A DNA stretch of 64,000 nucleotides from CAYGVX01 sp964544285 (GTDB lineage Archaea > Thermoproteota > Bathyarchaeia > Bathyarchaeales > SOJC01), in assembly GCA_964544285.1 (NCBI GenBank), contig CAZJAQ010000002.1, positions 18,608-82,607 on the forward strand, written 5' to 3'. Both the position numbers and the translations under genes were made by a program. Below, piece after piece: positions 1-8,800 of the stretch (the stretch's first letter is position 1; each line of letters begins with the position of its first letter). The notes beneath the pieces are model-generated. The model had not been told where the DNA came from and ran no database searches. It worked only from the letters and a program-made list of their open reading frames with translations.

Positions 1-202
1 GCTTGCTGAAAACTTCTTGAACCTCCACGTCGCTTAAGTTAGAAGCGATTTCAAGAGCCGCCCTATCATAATCCATGTCCCACTCACTGTTAAAAACGCG
101 CAAGTAAGGAATGTTTCGCATCTTTCCTATCTGGAAGAGTTTGCTCCTGGAAAAGACACGTTTAAACAGAAGCTTCCTTTCAACGATTTTGTCGTTCAGC
201 AT
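1..202 (-). CDS. Partial protein of unknown function (5' end only)
   Basis: An open frame starts at an ATG at 202 (reading leftward) and runs off the left edge without a stop, giving about 67 residues. A GAGG ribosome-binding motif lies just upstream of the ATG. The peptide begins MLNDKIVERKLL and is rich in basic residues and short hydrophobic stretches; no family is recognised. It lies 61 bases downstream of the coiled-coil gene on the same strand, so the two may be co-transcribed. Confidence rests on the open frame and the start signal only. Confidence 0.55.
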   Translation of the reverse strand, partial: MLNDKIVERKLLFKRVFSRSKLFQIGKMRNIPYLRVFNSEWDMDYDRAALEIASNLSDVEVQEVFSK

Positions 203-263
203 CTTTCCTCGACCCTCTTAAAGAAAGAAATTGCCCTTGACGCTTTTAATTCTTTAGAGCGAA

Positions 264-1898
264 CTACGTGGCTACGTACGTGTCTAGTATGGCTGTTTTC
301 TCTTCAGGCTTAATCCAGCCCTCGCCTTCGAGTTCTTCCAATCCCTTCTTCAACTTTTCTTTGAAATCTGGAGATGTCAGAAAGTTGTTTGCCATACCCA
401 GCTGACTTAGACTCCTTTGAACTTCACCATCGCTGTTCAGTTTTTCTTCGAGAAGAATCAACATTTTTTCCAAAGCTTTAGAGCGAGGTTTTAGGAGGGT
501 GTTTATCTTCGCTTGAAGACTGTAACCCTTGAAAGCCTTGCGGATTTTCATCACAATCCCCCCATGTCCTCTAGCGATGACGGGTGGACGAATGAGGTGT
601 CGCTTCGTTTTCTCAGACATGTATTGGGTGAGGTAGAAGGACACGTAAATCAAGGTGGGCTTTTCAGTTTTCCATGGAATGGTAGCTTCCTTAAGCGTTG
701 AGGAACTCTCTCTTTTCTGCTCGATTAGTCGCCCGATTTTGTCTGTTATGGCTTGAGTCTCTTGCTGCAGTTCCTCTACCTCTTTCTCCTTCTTCTCAAC
801 CTCTGAGTCACGCAGACTCTCTAAATCTTTTATTTTCTTCTCCTCGACCTCTACAAGCCTCTGGTAAGTGTCACGCAGATTCTTCATAGTTTTCTCTGTT
901 TCTTTGTTGCTGCGGCTGATGAAATCTGAGAGAGCCTTGATTTTTCCCTTAACGGTGGAAATCTGGTTTTGAACGTCTCGCAGTCGGGCATCCCACCGAA
1001 CTTCCCCAACCTCATCCTTTTTTTGCTCCCGCAGCTCCTTCCTCTTCTTGTACTCGCTTCTGTCTTGTTCAAGCCTTTGGAGTTCAAGTTCCCACTTCTT
1101 CTTCTCCTCAATTCTCACGCTTACTTCTTTTTCGTTTGCCACAGCTACTTTCTCTATTTTCTCGTCTCGCTCCTTCTCCAACTCGGCTTTTCTCTTCTCG
1201 ACCTCAAAAGTCACGGTGGAAATCCTTTCTTCATACCTTTCCCTTATCTGCCCCTCTTCTAGCTGAAGCTTGTCCACATGCACTTTTGTTTCTTCGTTTA
1301 GGGCGTCTATCGCAAACTGCAACCCCTTGATTTCCGACTGAAGCTTTTCGTAATGCTCCAGAATCCTTGCACTAATTTTGACCGCTTTTTCCATGCCTAT
1401 TTTAGGCGGTGTCAGCGAAGTGAACTCTGAACTCGCTACCTCTCGGCTGTCTTTAAAGAAGGCTAGAATGTCTGACAAAAGCTCCCTGTCGGTGACAAAC
1501 CCCTCAACGGGGATTTCTGTTTGAGAGGTAAACTCAGCGAAAGTTTCACTGTGGCTCCTCAGAGCACTTCGATACAGTTCCTCAACAGTAGTGCTTCTCT
1601 TCAAATGCTCAACGAAGGCTTCGACGTCAGGCGGCTTAGAATACAGGATAATATGAGAAACAGTCGCCAACCCGTCTACCAGCAAGCAGCTATCTTCCCA
1701 CGGAACAATCCAAAGAGGACAATGAAGCTTAGAAAGAAGGGAAAGAGTCTCCACCGCTCCCCCGAAAAATCCCGCCTTCTTCTTACGCTCAGCCTCGGCT
1801 ACGCAGAGAAGCGCCGCAACCTCCATGGTCTCAGAGAAGCGCGTCTTTCTGCCGCTGTCTTCAATAGCATACGGAAAAACTAAATTAGAGCCTGACAC
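264..1898 (-). CDS. Long coiled-coil protein of unknown function
   Basis: A 544-residue protein with three visible parts: a globular N-terminal region (about 1-165), a charged Glu/Lys/Arg-rich coiled coil (about 170-400) and a globular C-terminal region of about 140 residues. No signal peptide or membrane segment is seen. The coiled coil is interrupted by a few short breaks, as in scaffold or SMC-like proteins, but there is no Walker A motif, so it is not an SMC ATPase. I do not recognise a family. The many short open frames on the opposite strand are by-products of its biased composition. Confidence 0.85.
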   Translation of the reverse strand: MSGSNLVFPYAIEDSGRKTRFSETMEVAALLCVAEAERKKKAGFFGGAVETLSLLSKLHCPLWIVPWEDSCLLVDGLATVSHIILYSKPPDVEAFVEHLKRSTTVEELYRSALRSHSETFAEFTSQTEIPVEGFVTDRELLSDILAFFKDSREVASSEFTSLTPPKIGMEKAVKISARILEHYEKLQSEIKGLQFAIDALNEETKVHVDKLQLEEGQIRERYEERISTVTFEVEKRKAELEKERDEKIEKVAVANEKEVSVRIEEKKKWELELQRLEQDRSEYKKRKELREQKKDEVGEVRWDARLRDVQNQISTVKGKIKALSDFISRSNKETEKTMKNLRDTYQRLVEVEEKKIKDLESLRDSEVEKKEKEVEELQQETQAITDKIGRLIEQKRESSSTLKEATIPWKTEKPTLIYVSFYLTQYMSEKTKRHLIRPPVIARGHGGIVMKIRKAFKGYSLQAKINTLLKPRSKALEKMLILLEEKLNSDGEVQRSLSQLGMANNFLTSPDFKEKLKKGLEELEGEGWIKPEEKTAILDTYVAT

Positions 1899-1966
1899 GG
1901 CAAACTCACGCGGATATATCTGAGGCAGTTTGGCTTATAACTTATGCCCAAAGGGTTGGGGCGTCT

Positions 1967-2719
1967 CTAAAACAAGAAGGACATCGTGTTTTTCACTTTC
2001 TTGTTGTCGAGCTTCTCATAAGCTTCGGTGCTGCCCATGTCATACCAAAACGCGTCGGACAGAAACCCATAGACAGGCTTGCCCAACTTAATCAAGTGTG
2101 GAATTACGTCTCCCATCAAGTCTAACGTCTGCTTCTCTTCAGCCAATTCCTCGGCATACTTCAAGGCTGCACCCTCTAAGGTTAAGATGCCGATGCTCAC
2201 AGGCTTTTCCAGCTTGGGCTTTTCAATGAAACCTTTAACCTTACCGTCTTTTTCAAGGTCGGCTAAACCCACTCGAACTTCAAACCCGGAGGCGAGCGCA
2301 ACTGTCGCCATAGCTTTCTTTTCCCCGTGAAGAAGTATCAGGTCTTTGAGGTTCATGTTGGTTAGGATGTCCCCGTAGTAAACAAGCACGGTGTCATTCT
2401 TGTGAAAGGCTCCTTGTTTGTAGGCGTTGATCACTGAACCCCCAGTTCCCTTCAACGATTGACTGTCGTGAACATAGCGTATCTTCACGTCAAACCTTGC
2501 TCCATCGTTGAAATAGTTCTGAATCTGCTCGGCTTTGTAGTTCACGAGGAAAGTTATGTCCGTTATTCCGTGAAACTGGAGAAGACGAACGATGTATTCG
2601 AGAAGAGGTTTCTGCAAGTAACCTATTGGAATCATAGTTTTTTGGAGGTAATAGGTGATTGGACGAAGCCTTGTTCCTTCTCCTCCGCATAGCACTAGAG
2701 CTTTAGCATTACCCATCAT
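1967..2719 (-). CDS. Sugar-1-phosphate nucleotidyltransferase (GCD1/RfbA-like)
   Basis: A 250-residue nucleotidyltransferase of the family that joins a sugar 1-phosphate to an NTP. The N-terminus carries the nucleotide-binding signature LCGGEGTRLRP (residues 10-20), followed by QKTMIPIG, GTGGS at 91-95 and the metal-binding YYGDIL at 114-119. It ends after the catalytic domain, with no left-handed beta-helix or CBS extension, so it is a short form. The product (dTDP-, UDP- or GDP-sugar) cannot be told from sequence alone. The start may be either of the first two methionines. The upstream membrane protein gene ends 53 bases away on the same strand. Confidence 0.9.
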   Translation of the reverse strand: MMGNAKALVLCGGEGTRLRPITYYLQKTMIPIGYLQKPLLEYIVRLLQFHGITDITFLVNYKAEQIQNYFNDGARFDVKIRYVHDSQSLKGTGGSVINAYKQGAFHKNDTVLVYYGDILTNMNLKDLILLHGEKKAMATVALASGFEVRVGLADLEKDGKVKGFIEKPKLEKPVSIGILTLEGAALKYAEELAEEKQTLDLMGDVIPHLIKLGKPVYGFLSDAFWYDMGSTEAYEKLDNKKVKNTMSFLF

Positions 2720-2772
2720 GTATCACGGTGTGTCATTTTTACGAGTAGAGAGAAAAAAGCGTTTTGCCAGCG

Positions 2773-3075
2773 CTATTCTTCTTTCTGTTCCTCTTCCTTC
2801 TTCTCTTCAGCTTCAAGCTCTTCAATCGGTTTCGGCGGTGGAGTAGTAGCCATAGTCCAGCCTATCCAGGCACCTATGCCGAGGATAAGTATGAAGGCAA
2901 GGTAAACTGGAATAACGACCAGCCACATGGAAATTGGCCACGCAGTGCCGCCTGCTGTCCAATCTTTATTTCCAAAGGGGTTGCCGTACCAGAACAGCCC
3001 AACCGTGTAGCCGATGGCTATGATGACGCATATGAGGAAAATTAGGCCGCCAATTCCTTGATCTTTGCTAACCAT
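2773..3075 (-). CDS. Small membrane protein, two predicted membrane segments
   Basis: A 100-residue protein with two hydrophobic segments (about residues 8-28 and 47-73) separated by a loop containing WYGNPFGNKDW, and a Pro/Glu/Lys-rich cytoplasmic-type tail. No family is recognised. A GGTGATAAC stretch precedes the ATG, and a TATA-like element lies about 43 bases upstream, which supports its own promoter. The role is unknown; the acidic tail could bind a partner. Confidence 0.75.
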   Translation of the reverse strand: MVSKDQGIGGLIFLICVIIAIGYTVGLFWYGNPFGNKDWTAGGTAWPISMWLVVIPVYLAFILILGIGAWIGWTMATTPPPKPIEELEAEEKKEEEQKEE

Positions 3076-3113
3076 GTTATCACCACTTTTAGCTTTTTTT
3101 TAAGGTATGTTGT

Positions 3114-3123
3114 TGTTATAAGC
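3114..3123 (-). promoter_or_regulatory. Candidate TATA box of the small membrane protein gene
   Basis: Read on the minus strand the sequence is CTTATAACAA, about 40 bases before the ATG at 3075, which puts the expected transcription start 15-20 bases before the start codon. It lies between the stop of ahcY (3136) and this gene. The call rests on match and spacing only. Confidence 0.4.
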
Positions 3124-3135
3124 TTTGTCATTGCT

Positions 3136-4392
3136 TTAGATTGTTCCGGCTTCCCAGCCTGCGAGGTATTCTTGCTGTTCCTTCGTAAGGCTGTCTATTT
3201 CCACTCTCATGGCTTTCAGTTTGAGGCTGGCGACGAGTTCGTCTATTTCCTTTGGAACGCTGTAAACCATAGGCTCCATTTTGGGTTCTTTGACTAGGTG
3301 TTCTACGCAGAGGGCTTGGTTTGCGAAGGACATGTCCATGACTTCTGAGGGATGCCCTTCTGCGGCGGCGAGGTTGATCAATCTTCCTTCGCCGAGCAGG
3401 TAGATTTTTCTTCCATCTCGCAGTTTGTATTCTTCCAAGTTCGGTCGAATCACTCGTTTTGTAGCTGCCATGCTTTCTAGTTCTGGGATGTTGATCTCCA
3501 CGTTGAAGTGCCCGCTGTTAGCCAGTATCGTGCCGTCTTTCATCCGTTTCATGTGTTCTTTTCGGATTACGCTAGTGTTTCCTGTGACTGTGACGAATAT
3601 GTCGCCTATCTTTGCGGCTTTTTCCATGGGCATTACGCGAAAGCCGTCCATCACAGCCTCTAAAGCCCTAGTAGGGTTCGTTTCTGTTATGATTACGTTG
3701 GCGCCCATGCCTCGCGCTCTCAACGCCAACCCACGTCCACACCATCCATAACCCGCCACTACAAAATTCTTGCCTGCAAGTAAGATGCTCGTGGCTCTTA
3801 GTATGCCGTCAACCGTGCTTTGACCCGTCCCGTAGCGGTTGTCGAAAAGATACTTCGTGTAAGCGTCGTTCACAGCTATTATCGGATACTTTAAAGCCCC
3901 AGCCTGCGCCATCGCTCTCAACCGAACCACGCCAGTGGTAGTCTCTTCGGTTCCGCCTTTAATGTTCCTTAGAACCTCGGTTCTCTTGGAGTGAATCGTA
4001 CCCACCAGATCGGCGCCGTCGTCGACGGTTATGAAAGGCTTGTGGTCTATGACTCTTTCGACGCACCAATAGTATTCTTCAGTAGTTTGACCCCTCCAAG
4101 CATAAATGCTTACGCCCTTCTCTGCTAAGGCTGCTGCAACTTCGTCTTGCGTGGAGAGAGGGTTTGAGCCGCAGAGGGCTATGTCTGCACCGCCCGCTAT
4201 GAGAGTGTCCATGAGCACGGCGGTTTCCTTCGTCACATGAAGAGATGCACCCAACCGTATGCCTTTGAAGGGTTTCTCCTTTTCAAATCGTTGCTTAATT
4301 TGATTCAACACAGGCATGTGCGTCGAAGCCCATTCGGTTAGAAGAACACCCTTAGACGAAAGGCTTGGGTCTTTAACTTTGAATTTAGGCAT
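3136..4392 (-). CDS. ahcY: Adenosylhomocysteinase
   Basis: A 418-residue enzyme that splits S-adenosylhomocysteine to adenosine and homocysteine, clearing the by-product of SAM-dependent methylation. Visible signatures are NDAYTKYLFDNRYGTGQS (about 175-192, with the family's Lys and Asp-Asn residues) and the NAD-binding loop GYGWCGRG (214-221). Length fits the shorter archaeal and bacterial form. The gene lies 55 bases downstream of an amidohydrolase of the MTA/SAH deaminase family on the same strand, which groups the two as a nucleoside/SAM recycling unit. Confidence 0.97.
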   Translation of the reverse strand: MPKFKVKDPSLSSKGVLLTEWASTHMPVLNQIKQRFEKEKPFKGIRLGASLHVTKETAVLMDTLIAGGADIALCGSNPLSTQDEVAAALAEKGVSIYAWRGQTTEEYYWCVERVIDHKPFITVDDGADLVGTIHSKRTEVLRNIKGGTEETTTGVVRLRAMAQAGALKYPIIAVNDAYTKYLFDNRYGTGQSTVDGILRATSILLAGKNFVVAGYGWCGRGLALRARGMGANVIITETNPTRALEAVMDGFRVMPMEKAAKIGDIFVTVTGNTSVIRKEHMKRMKDGTILANSGHFNVEINIPELESMAATKRVIRPNLEEYKLRDGRKIYLLGEGRLINLAAAEGHPSEVMDMSFANQALCVEHLVKEPKMEPMVYSVPKEIDELVASLKLKAMRVEIDSLTKEQQEYLAGWEAGTI

Positions 4393-4447
4393 TTTTATTT
4401 CTCCTTGTTCATGACTCGTTGACTCCCATTTATTTAATATGGACGGC

Positions 4448-5797
4448 TTAAAGGCTTTTTTTCACGCGTTCCATGAGACTCTGTTTGGTTTCCTCGACCA
4501 ACGCCATGATTTTGTCCACGTTCACGGTTTTGACCTCTCTGTTCTCCATCACAATCTTGCCATTTATGATGACAGTCTCTACGTCCGAACTCTTAGCCGA
4601 GTATACGAGGTGGCTTGTTTCGTTGTACATGGGCGTTAGGTGGGGTTTTTTGAAGTCAATCACTGCCAAGTCTGCTTTTTTCCCAGTTTCTATCGAGCCA
4701 ACCTCTCTATCCCAGAGTAGCGCCTCAGCGCCGTTAATCGTAGCCATGCGCAGGACTTGCTCGGCAGATAATGCTGTCGGGTCTCTGCTCACTCCCTTAT
4801 GGAGTAAGGCAGCAACTTTCATAACTTCAAACATGTCCGAGCTGTTGTTGGAGCAGGAGCTGTCTGTACCGAGGCTGACGGTCACACTGTTCTTCAGAAG
4901 TTGGGGGATTGGGCTAATTCCTGAAGCAAGCTTCAAGTTCGAAACAGGGTTGTGGGCGACTTTTATCTTTCGTTTTTTCAAAATCTCTACATCCTTTTTA
5001 GTTAGATGAACGCAGTGAGCCGCTACCACATCGTGTGAAAGAACGCCTAAGGAGTCCAAGTATTCCACCACTCCACCCTTGACTGGAATGTTGAAAGCTT
5101 GCCTAATTTTTTCGGGCTCGTCTGACGTCTCAGCAATGTGCGTATGCCACATTATAGGCGAATTGGATGAGGCATATTTTTCGTTCAATTCTTGCGTAAA
5201 TGCTCTTAGTTCTTTCATGTAGTCTGGGTCCACCGTGTAGGGCGCGTGGGGGTCCACGCTTACGCGCATAAGGCCATCCTTCTTGTCATGCCAAGCTTCG
5301 GCAAGAGACTCCAAAGCTTTTCGGTCTTGTTCCTTCCACCAAGAAAAACAGACATGACCAACCACACCGCGCAAGCCTGTTTCTGCGAAAGCCCTTGCCT
5401 CATTGTACTCGTCAGAATAATGGTACATGGTGTTGACGGTCGTTGTGCCTCCCATTATGGATTCAACAGCCGTGAGCAAGGCGCCCACGTAGACATCTTG
5501 GTTTGTCATGTGCCTCTCGACGGGCCAAATCCATTCTTCCAGCCATGTTTTGAGGTCTAAATCGTCGGCGTAGCCCCTTAGAAGGCTCATGGCGGCGTGA
5601 TGGTGCGTGTTGATTAAGCCTGGAACGACGACTTTGTTGTTTGCGTCGATTTTTTCGTGCCGCCTATACTTCGGCTTCAAATCGCCTGCCTTTCCAACGT
5701 CAACTATCCTGTCATCCTCGATGACTACAGCACCATTTCTTATAGTGCCCTTGTGACTCACGGTGATTATGGTTGCGCCTTCCACTATAATATTCAT
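4448..5797 (-). CDS. mtaD: MTA/SAH deaminase-type amidohydrolase
   Basis: A TIM-barrel amidohydrolase expected to deaminate adenine nucleosides such as 5'-methylthioadenosine, S-adenosylhomocysteine or 5'-deoxyadenosine. Metal ligands are visible in the HHH motif of the PGLINTHHHAAM region, in WHTHIAET, and in the later GTDSSCSNNSSD segment. The frame is open to 5818, but the ATG at 5797 is preceded by an AGGAG ribosome-binding site and the product then begins MNIIVEGATI, typical of the family; I take that start (449 residues). Position next to ahcY supports a role in SAM-derived nucleoside recycling. Exact substrate is not decided by sequence. Confidence 0.9.
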   Translation of the reverse strand: MNIIVEGATIITVSHKGTIRNGAVVIEDDRIVDVGKAGDLKPKYRRHEKIDANNKVVVPGLINTHHHAAMSLLRGYADDLDLKTWLEEWIWPVERHMTNQDVYVGALLTAVESIMGGTTTVNTMYHYSDEYNEARAFAETGLRGVVGHVCFSWWKEQDRKALESLAEAWHDKKDGLMRVSVDPHAPYTVDPDYMKELRAFTQELNEKYASSNSPIMWHTHIAETSDEPEKIRQAFNIPVKGGVVEYLDSLGVLSHDVVAAHCVHLTKKDVEILKKRKIKVAHNPVSNLKLASGISPIPQLLKNSVTVSLGTDSSCSNNSSDMFEVMKVAALLHKGVSRDPTALSAEQVLRMATINGAEALLWDREVGSIETGKKADLAVIDFKKPHLTPMYNETSHLVYSAKSSDVETVIINGKIVMENREVKTVNVDKIMALVEETKQSLMERVKKSL

Positions 5798-5884
5798 AGA
5801 CGTTCTCCTGCTTTCCAATGCTTTCTTTTTTGGAGGTGAAACGTTATTAAAGTTGGTTAATCTTTAGAAAAACTTTGATGTTGA

Positions 5885-6352
5885 ATGAAGTTAAGCAGGT
5901 TAGACAGGGTGATTCTTGTCCTACCAGTTTTAGGAGTTTTAGATGTGTTGTCCACTTTCTTCGCTGCATGGCAGGGGTACCCAATCCACCTCTACGAGGG
6001 CGGGGTGTTTGCATCCTACTTCGCCCAAAGGGGACTTCTTTACTTCTACGCCTTTATTTATCTGGGCATTTTGTCTGGGATGGCAGTTGTGTTTCTCTTC
6101 ATCAAACGCGAAGTCAGCACACGCATGCTGTATGATGAACTGCTACTCCTTCTGCTGATAGTAGCAATCTGCCTCATCGAAGCGATTTTGACAGGCGTTA
6201 TAGTCGCTAACTTTCTGTTAGGGTTGGGCAGGCTTGAACCACTTGGCGTATTGCGGTGGCTTATCTACTTAAGCGTGTTTGTAGCTATACTGACCTTTGC
6301 GTGGGACGAGTTGAAAGAACTGTTCGGAATTGGTGAAATTGGAGAGCGATGA
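5885..6352 (+). CDS. Membrane protein with four predicted helices
   Basis: A 155-residue hydrophobic protein with about four membrane segments and short polar loops; the C-terminus is acidic and probably cytoplasmic. No family is recognised. It is divergent from the amidohydrolase gene, and the short gap between them holds AT-rich sequence that could be the shared promoter. Its end overlaps the start of the downstream kinase-like gene by about 20 bases, so the two are probably co-translated. Confidence 0.75.
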   Translation: MKLSRLDRVILVLPVLGVLDVLSTFFAAWQGYPIHLYEGGVFASYFAQRGLLYFYAFIYLGILSGMAVVFLFIKREVSTRMLYDELLLLLLIVAICLIEAILTGVIVANFLLGLGRLEPLGVLRWLIYLSVFVAILTFAWDELKELFGIGEIGER

Positions 6353-7478
6353 AAAGGAAAGAGTTGTGGTCCTGCGGGAAAGCTTGGAAGCGTACCTTTC
6401 GTCAGTGTTCGGCGAAGACGTCGACGTGGTTTACGTAGACGAGTTGGGCAAGGAAAAGATGTGGAAACGATTAGAAGAAAGCAAAGGAGGCGACTTGAAG
6501 GGTTTCGGCTACGGAACCCCCTACCTCATAGTCCTCAACATCGGTGGACGCATGAAAAAAATAGTCTTAGAAACGATGCGCACGAGCGGCGGCTTCGGGC
6601 ACGATTATTTCAGCGACCGCGCCGGGATTCTTCTCTGGCAGCATTCCACCTTCAACAAGCTGCCCAAGCATGTGCGGTCGGTTGATGTTGGCGCTTTCAC
6701 GAAAAAACGCGGCTTGAAGTCTCTAGGCGACTGTGACGAATTCTTCATCGTAACCGAGTTTGTGGAAGGCGAGCTTTACCACGAAAGCTTGGACAGGCTT
6801 AAAACGTTCAAGCAGCTCGAGCCTCTGGATTTGGAACGCTGCAGAGCCCTCTCAGACTATCTCGCTGAGATTCACAAGGTTAAGAGCGACAGAGCAGCGC
6901 TTTACACTCGGCGAATTCGCGACCTCATGGGTCACGGTGAATGTGTAATGGGTTTGATGGACAGCTACCCAGAGGGCTTGGATTACATCTGCGAGGAGGA
7001 TTTGATGGAGGTTGAAAGACTCTGTGTGGAATGGAGATGGAAGCTGAAGCATTTTACTCACAGGCTGGCGCAGGTGCATGGAGACTACCACCCTTGGAAC
7101 GTGCTCTTCCACAAGGGCTCTGAGTTCACGGTTCTCGACCGCAGCCGAGGAGAGTGGGGTGAGCCCGCAGACGACGTTAGCGCCATGACGATAAACTACC
7201 TGTTCTACAGCCTGCAGACGTATGGGCAACTGGAAAAATCCTTCGAGACTCTTTTCAACCTGTTCTGGAAGAACTACTTGGACAAAACGGGCGACGAAGA
7301 GATTCTAACAGTCGTCCAACCCTTCTTTGCCTGGCGGGGGCTGGTCGTTGCTTCGCCAGTTTGGTATCCCAACCTGCCTCAGCATGTGAGGGCTAAGCTT
7401 TTCAACTTCATTCGAAACGTGCTCGAGACCGAGAAGCTAGACTTGAAGAATGTTAACTCGTATTTTGAACCGCGATAA
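6330..7478 (+). CDS. Aminoglycoside-phosphotransferase-like (APH fold) kinase
   Basis: A 382-residue small-molecule kinase of the APH/choline-kinase fold. The catalytic loop VHGDYHPWNVLF carries the HGDxxxxN motif (about residues 249-257), followed by a metal-binding aspartate in VLDRSRGEW, where most relatives have a D-[FW]-[ED] sequence. A stretch VTEFVEGELY marks the hinge between lobes. Start codons TTG 6330, GTG 6333 and TTG 6339 are all possible. The gene overlaps the upstream membrane protein gene and abuts a CysC-like kinase gene, so a shared phosphorylation pathway is possible. The substrate is unknown; drug resistance is not implied. Confidence 0.8.
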   Translation: MVKLESDEKERVVVLRESLEAYLSSVFGEDVDVVYVDELGKEKMWKRLEESKGGDLKGFGYGTPYLIVLNIGGRMKKIVLETMRTSGGFGHDYFSDRAGILLWQHSTFNKLPKHVRSVDVGAFTKKRGLKSLGDCDEFFIVTEFVEGELYHESLDRLKTFKQLEPLDLERCRALSDYLAEIHKVKSDRAALYTRRIRDLMGHGECVMGLMDSYPEGLDYICEEDLMEVERLCVEWRWKLKHFTHRLAQVHGDYHPWNVLFHKGSEFTVLDRSRGEWGEPADDVSAMTINYLFYSLQTYGQLEKSFETLFNLFWKNYLDKTGDEEILTVVQPFFAWRGLVVASPVWYPNLPQHVRAKLFNFIRNVLETEKLDLKNVNSYFEPR

Positions 7479-7494
7479 GAGGAGCTGTAAGACT

Positions 7495-8049
7495 TTGGCC
7501 AAGCAGAAAGGGTGGTGCGTCTGGGTTACAGGGCTACCGGGTAGCGGTAAATCCACGGTAGCCAACCTATTGCTGGAAAAGCTGAGAGCTAAAAACGTTC
7601 ACGCCCAAATGGTCTCCATAGACATGTTACGCCAATACGCCACTCCACGACCCATCTACTCTGAAGAAGAACGAGCAACGGTTTATGGTGCACTCGTTTT
7701 CGCTGCCAAAATGCTAACCGAAAACGGCGTCAACGTCATCATCGACGCCACGGGCAACCGCCGCCAGTTCCGAGACCAGGCAAGACAAGCCATCCCACGT
7801 TTTATGGAGGCTTACTTGGAGTGCCCGCTCGAAGTCTGTATGCGCCGAGAAGCAGAACGCAGGAACACTCATTTGGCACCTGTTGACATATACGAGAAGG
7901 CTATAGAAGGTAGGTCGTCTACGGTGCCTGGCTTAGGCGCTCCCTACGAAGAGCCTAAGAACCCAGAGGTCAAAGCTGACTCTTCAAGACTCTCAGCAAA
8001 AGAATGCGCCGAAAAAATCTTGACTGCCATCCAGAAACACTTTCAATAA
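7495..8049 (+). CDS. cysC: Adenylylsulfate kinase-like P-loop kinase (CysC family)
   Basis: A P-loop kinase with Walker A GLPGSGKST near the N-terminus, an SIDMLRQY segment, and DATGNRRQFRDQAR matching the CysC family, which phosphorylates adenylylsulfate to PAPS. An open frame reaches back to an ATG at 7450 inside the previous gene, but AGAGGAG at 7478-7484 lies ten bases before a TTG at 7495, giving MAKQKGWCVWVTG, so I prefer that start (184 residues). No ATP sulfurylase or PAPS reductase is in the window. It may serve another APS- or nucleotide-related substrate; the direct overlap with an APH-like kinase is notable. Confidence 0.85.
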   Translation: MAKQKGWCVWVTGLPGSGKSTVANLLLEKLRAKNVHAQMVSIDMLRQYATPRPIYSEEERATVYGALVFAAKMLTENGVNVIIDATGNRRQFRDQARQAIPRFMEAYLECPLEVCMRREAERRNTHLAPVDIYEKAIEGRSSTVPGLGAPYEEPKNPEVKADSSRLSAKECAEKILTAIQKHFQ

Positions 8050-8800
8050 AAACAAAAAAAGATAATGCCAAACGAGGTCTGAAGGCTTTGCTTAAGAAAA
8101 GACAAATTATAACGAAACTATTGTCACGTTTCCCTAGCACTTTCTCCGAAGAGCTGGGCATAGACTTGACTTCTCGTAGTGAAAAGGAGGTTTTCAAGTG
8201 GTTTTTGGCGTCGCTTCTTTTCGGAGCCCGAATCTCATCGAAGATTGCCGCAAAAACCTACAAACAATTCGAGAAGCATGGACTCACGACGCCCGAGGCT
8301 ATCCAGAGGGCTGGCTGGGATAGGCTTGTGGGAGTCCTAGATGAAGGCGGCTATGCACGCTACGACTTCAAAACGGCTGACATGCTCCTAGACGTAACCA
8401 AGCGATGCAAGACCAGTATGGTGGGAGAGTCCTCAACTTAATCGAAAAAGCAGCCAACTACGAAGAGCTGGAGAGGACACTGGAAGAGTTCAAAGGCATA
8501 GGACCAGTTAGGGTCAACATCTTTCTCCGAGAGCTAAGAGAGATCTCACCAAAAGCTGACCCACCCCTTCAAAAATTCGTCATCCTCGCCGCGAGGCATT
8601 TGAGCCTCATTGAAACAGTCAACCCCCGAGAAGCGCTCGAACAACTCAAACAACTCTGGAAAGAAAACAGAGTAAAAGAGAAATCTTTTGCCCACTTAGA
8701 AATCGCACTACTTAGGTTCGGAAAAGACCATTGCATAGAAAAGAAATGCGACTTAACCATTCTAGAGATTTCTGCTCACAACCACAACTCGTCCAACTGA
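8004..8800 (+). pseudogene. HhH-GPD/endonuclease III-like gene broken by a frameshift
   Basis: Two overlapping frames together make one protein of about 260 residues. The first (8004-8441) gives a helical N-terminal half ending in the DMLLDVTK region; the second (from about 8405 to 8800) continues with MQDQYGGRVLNLIEKA and holds the helix-hairpin-helix EFKGIGPVRVNIFLREL. The order fits a DNA glycosylase-like HhH protein. A single missing or extra base near 8400-8410 would restore one frame. The start is uncertain: the ATG at 8004 lies inside cysC, and a TTG at 8088 is an alternative. Whether this is a real mutation or a consensus error cannot be seen here. Confidence 0.7.

Noticed and set aside
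513..1883. Several plus-strand open frames opposite the coiled-coil gene, for example 969-1262
   Set aside because: They are by-products of the biased Glu/Lys codons on the minus strand, contain low-complexity Leu/Ser/Phe runs and have no start signal.
264..1898. SMC- or Rad50-like ATPase
   Set aside because: The long coiled coil suggests it, but there is no Walker A or B motif.
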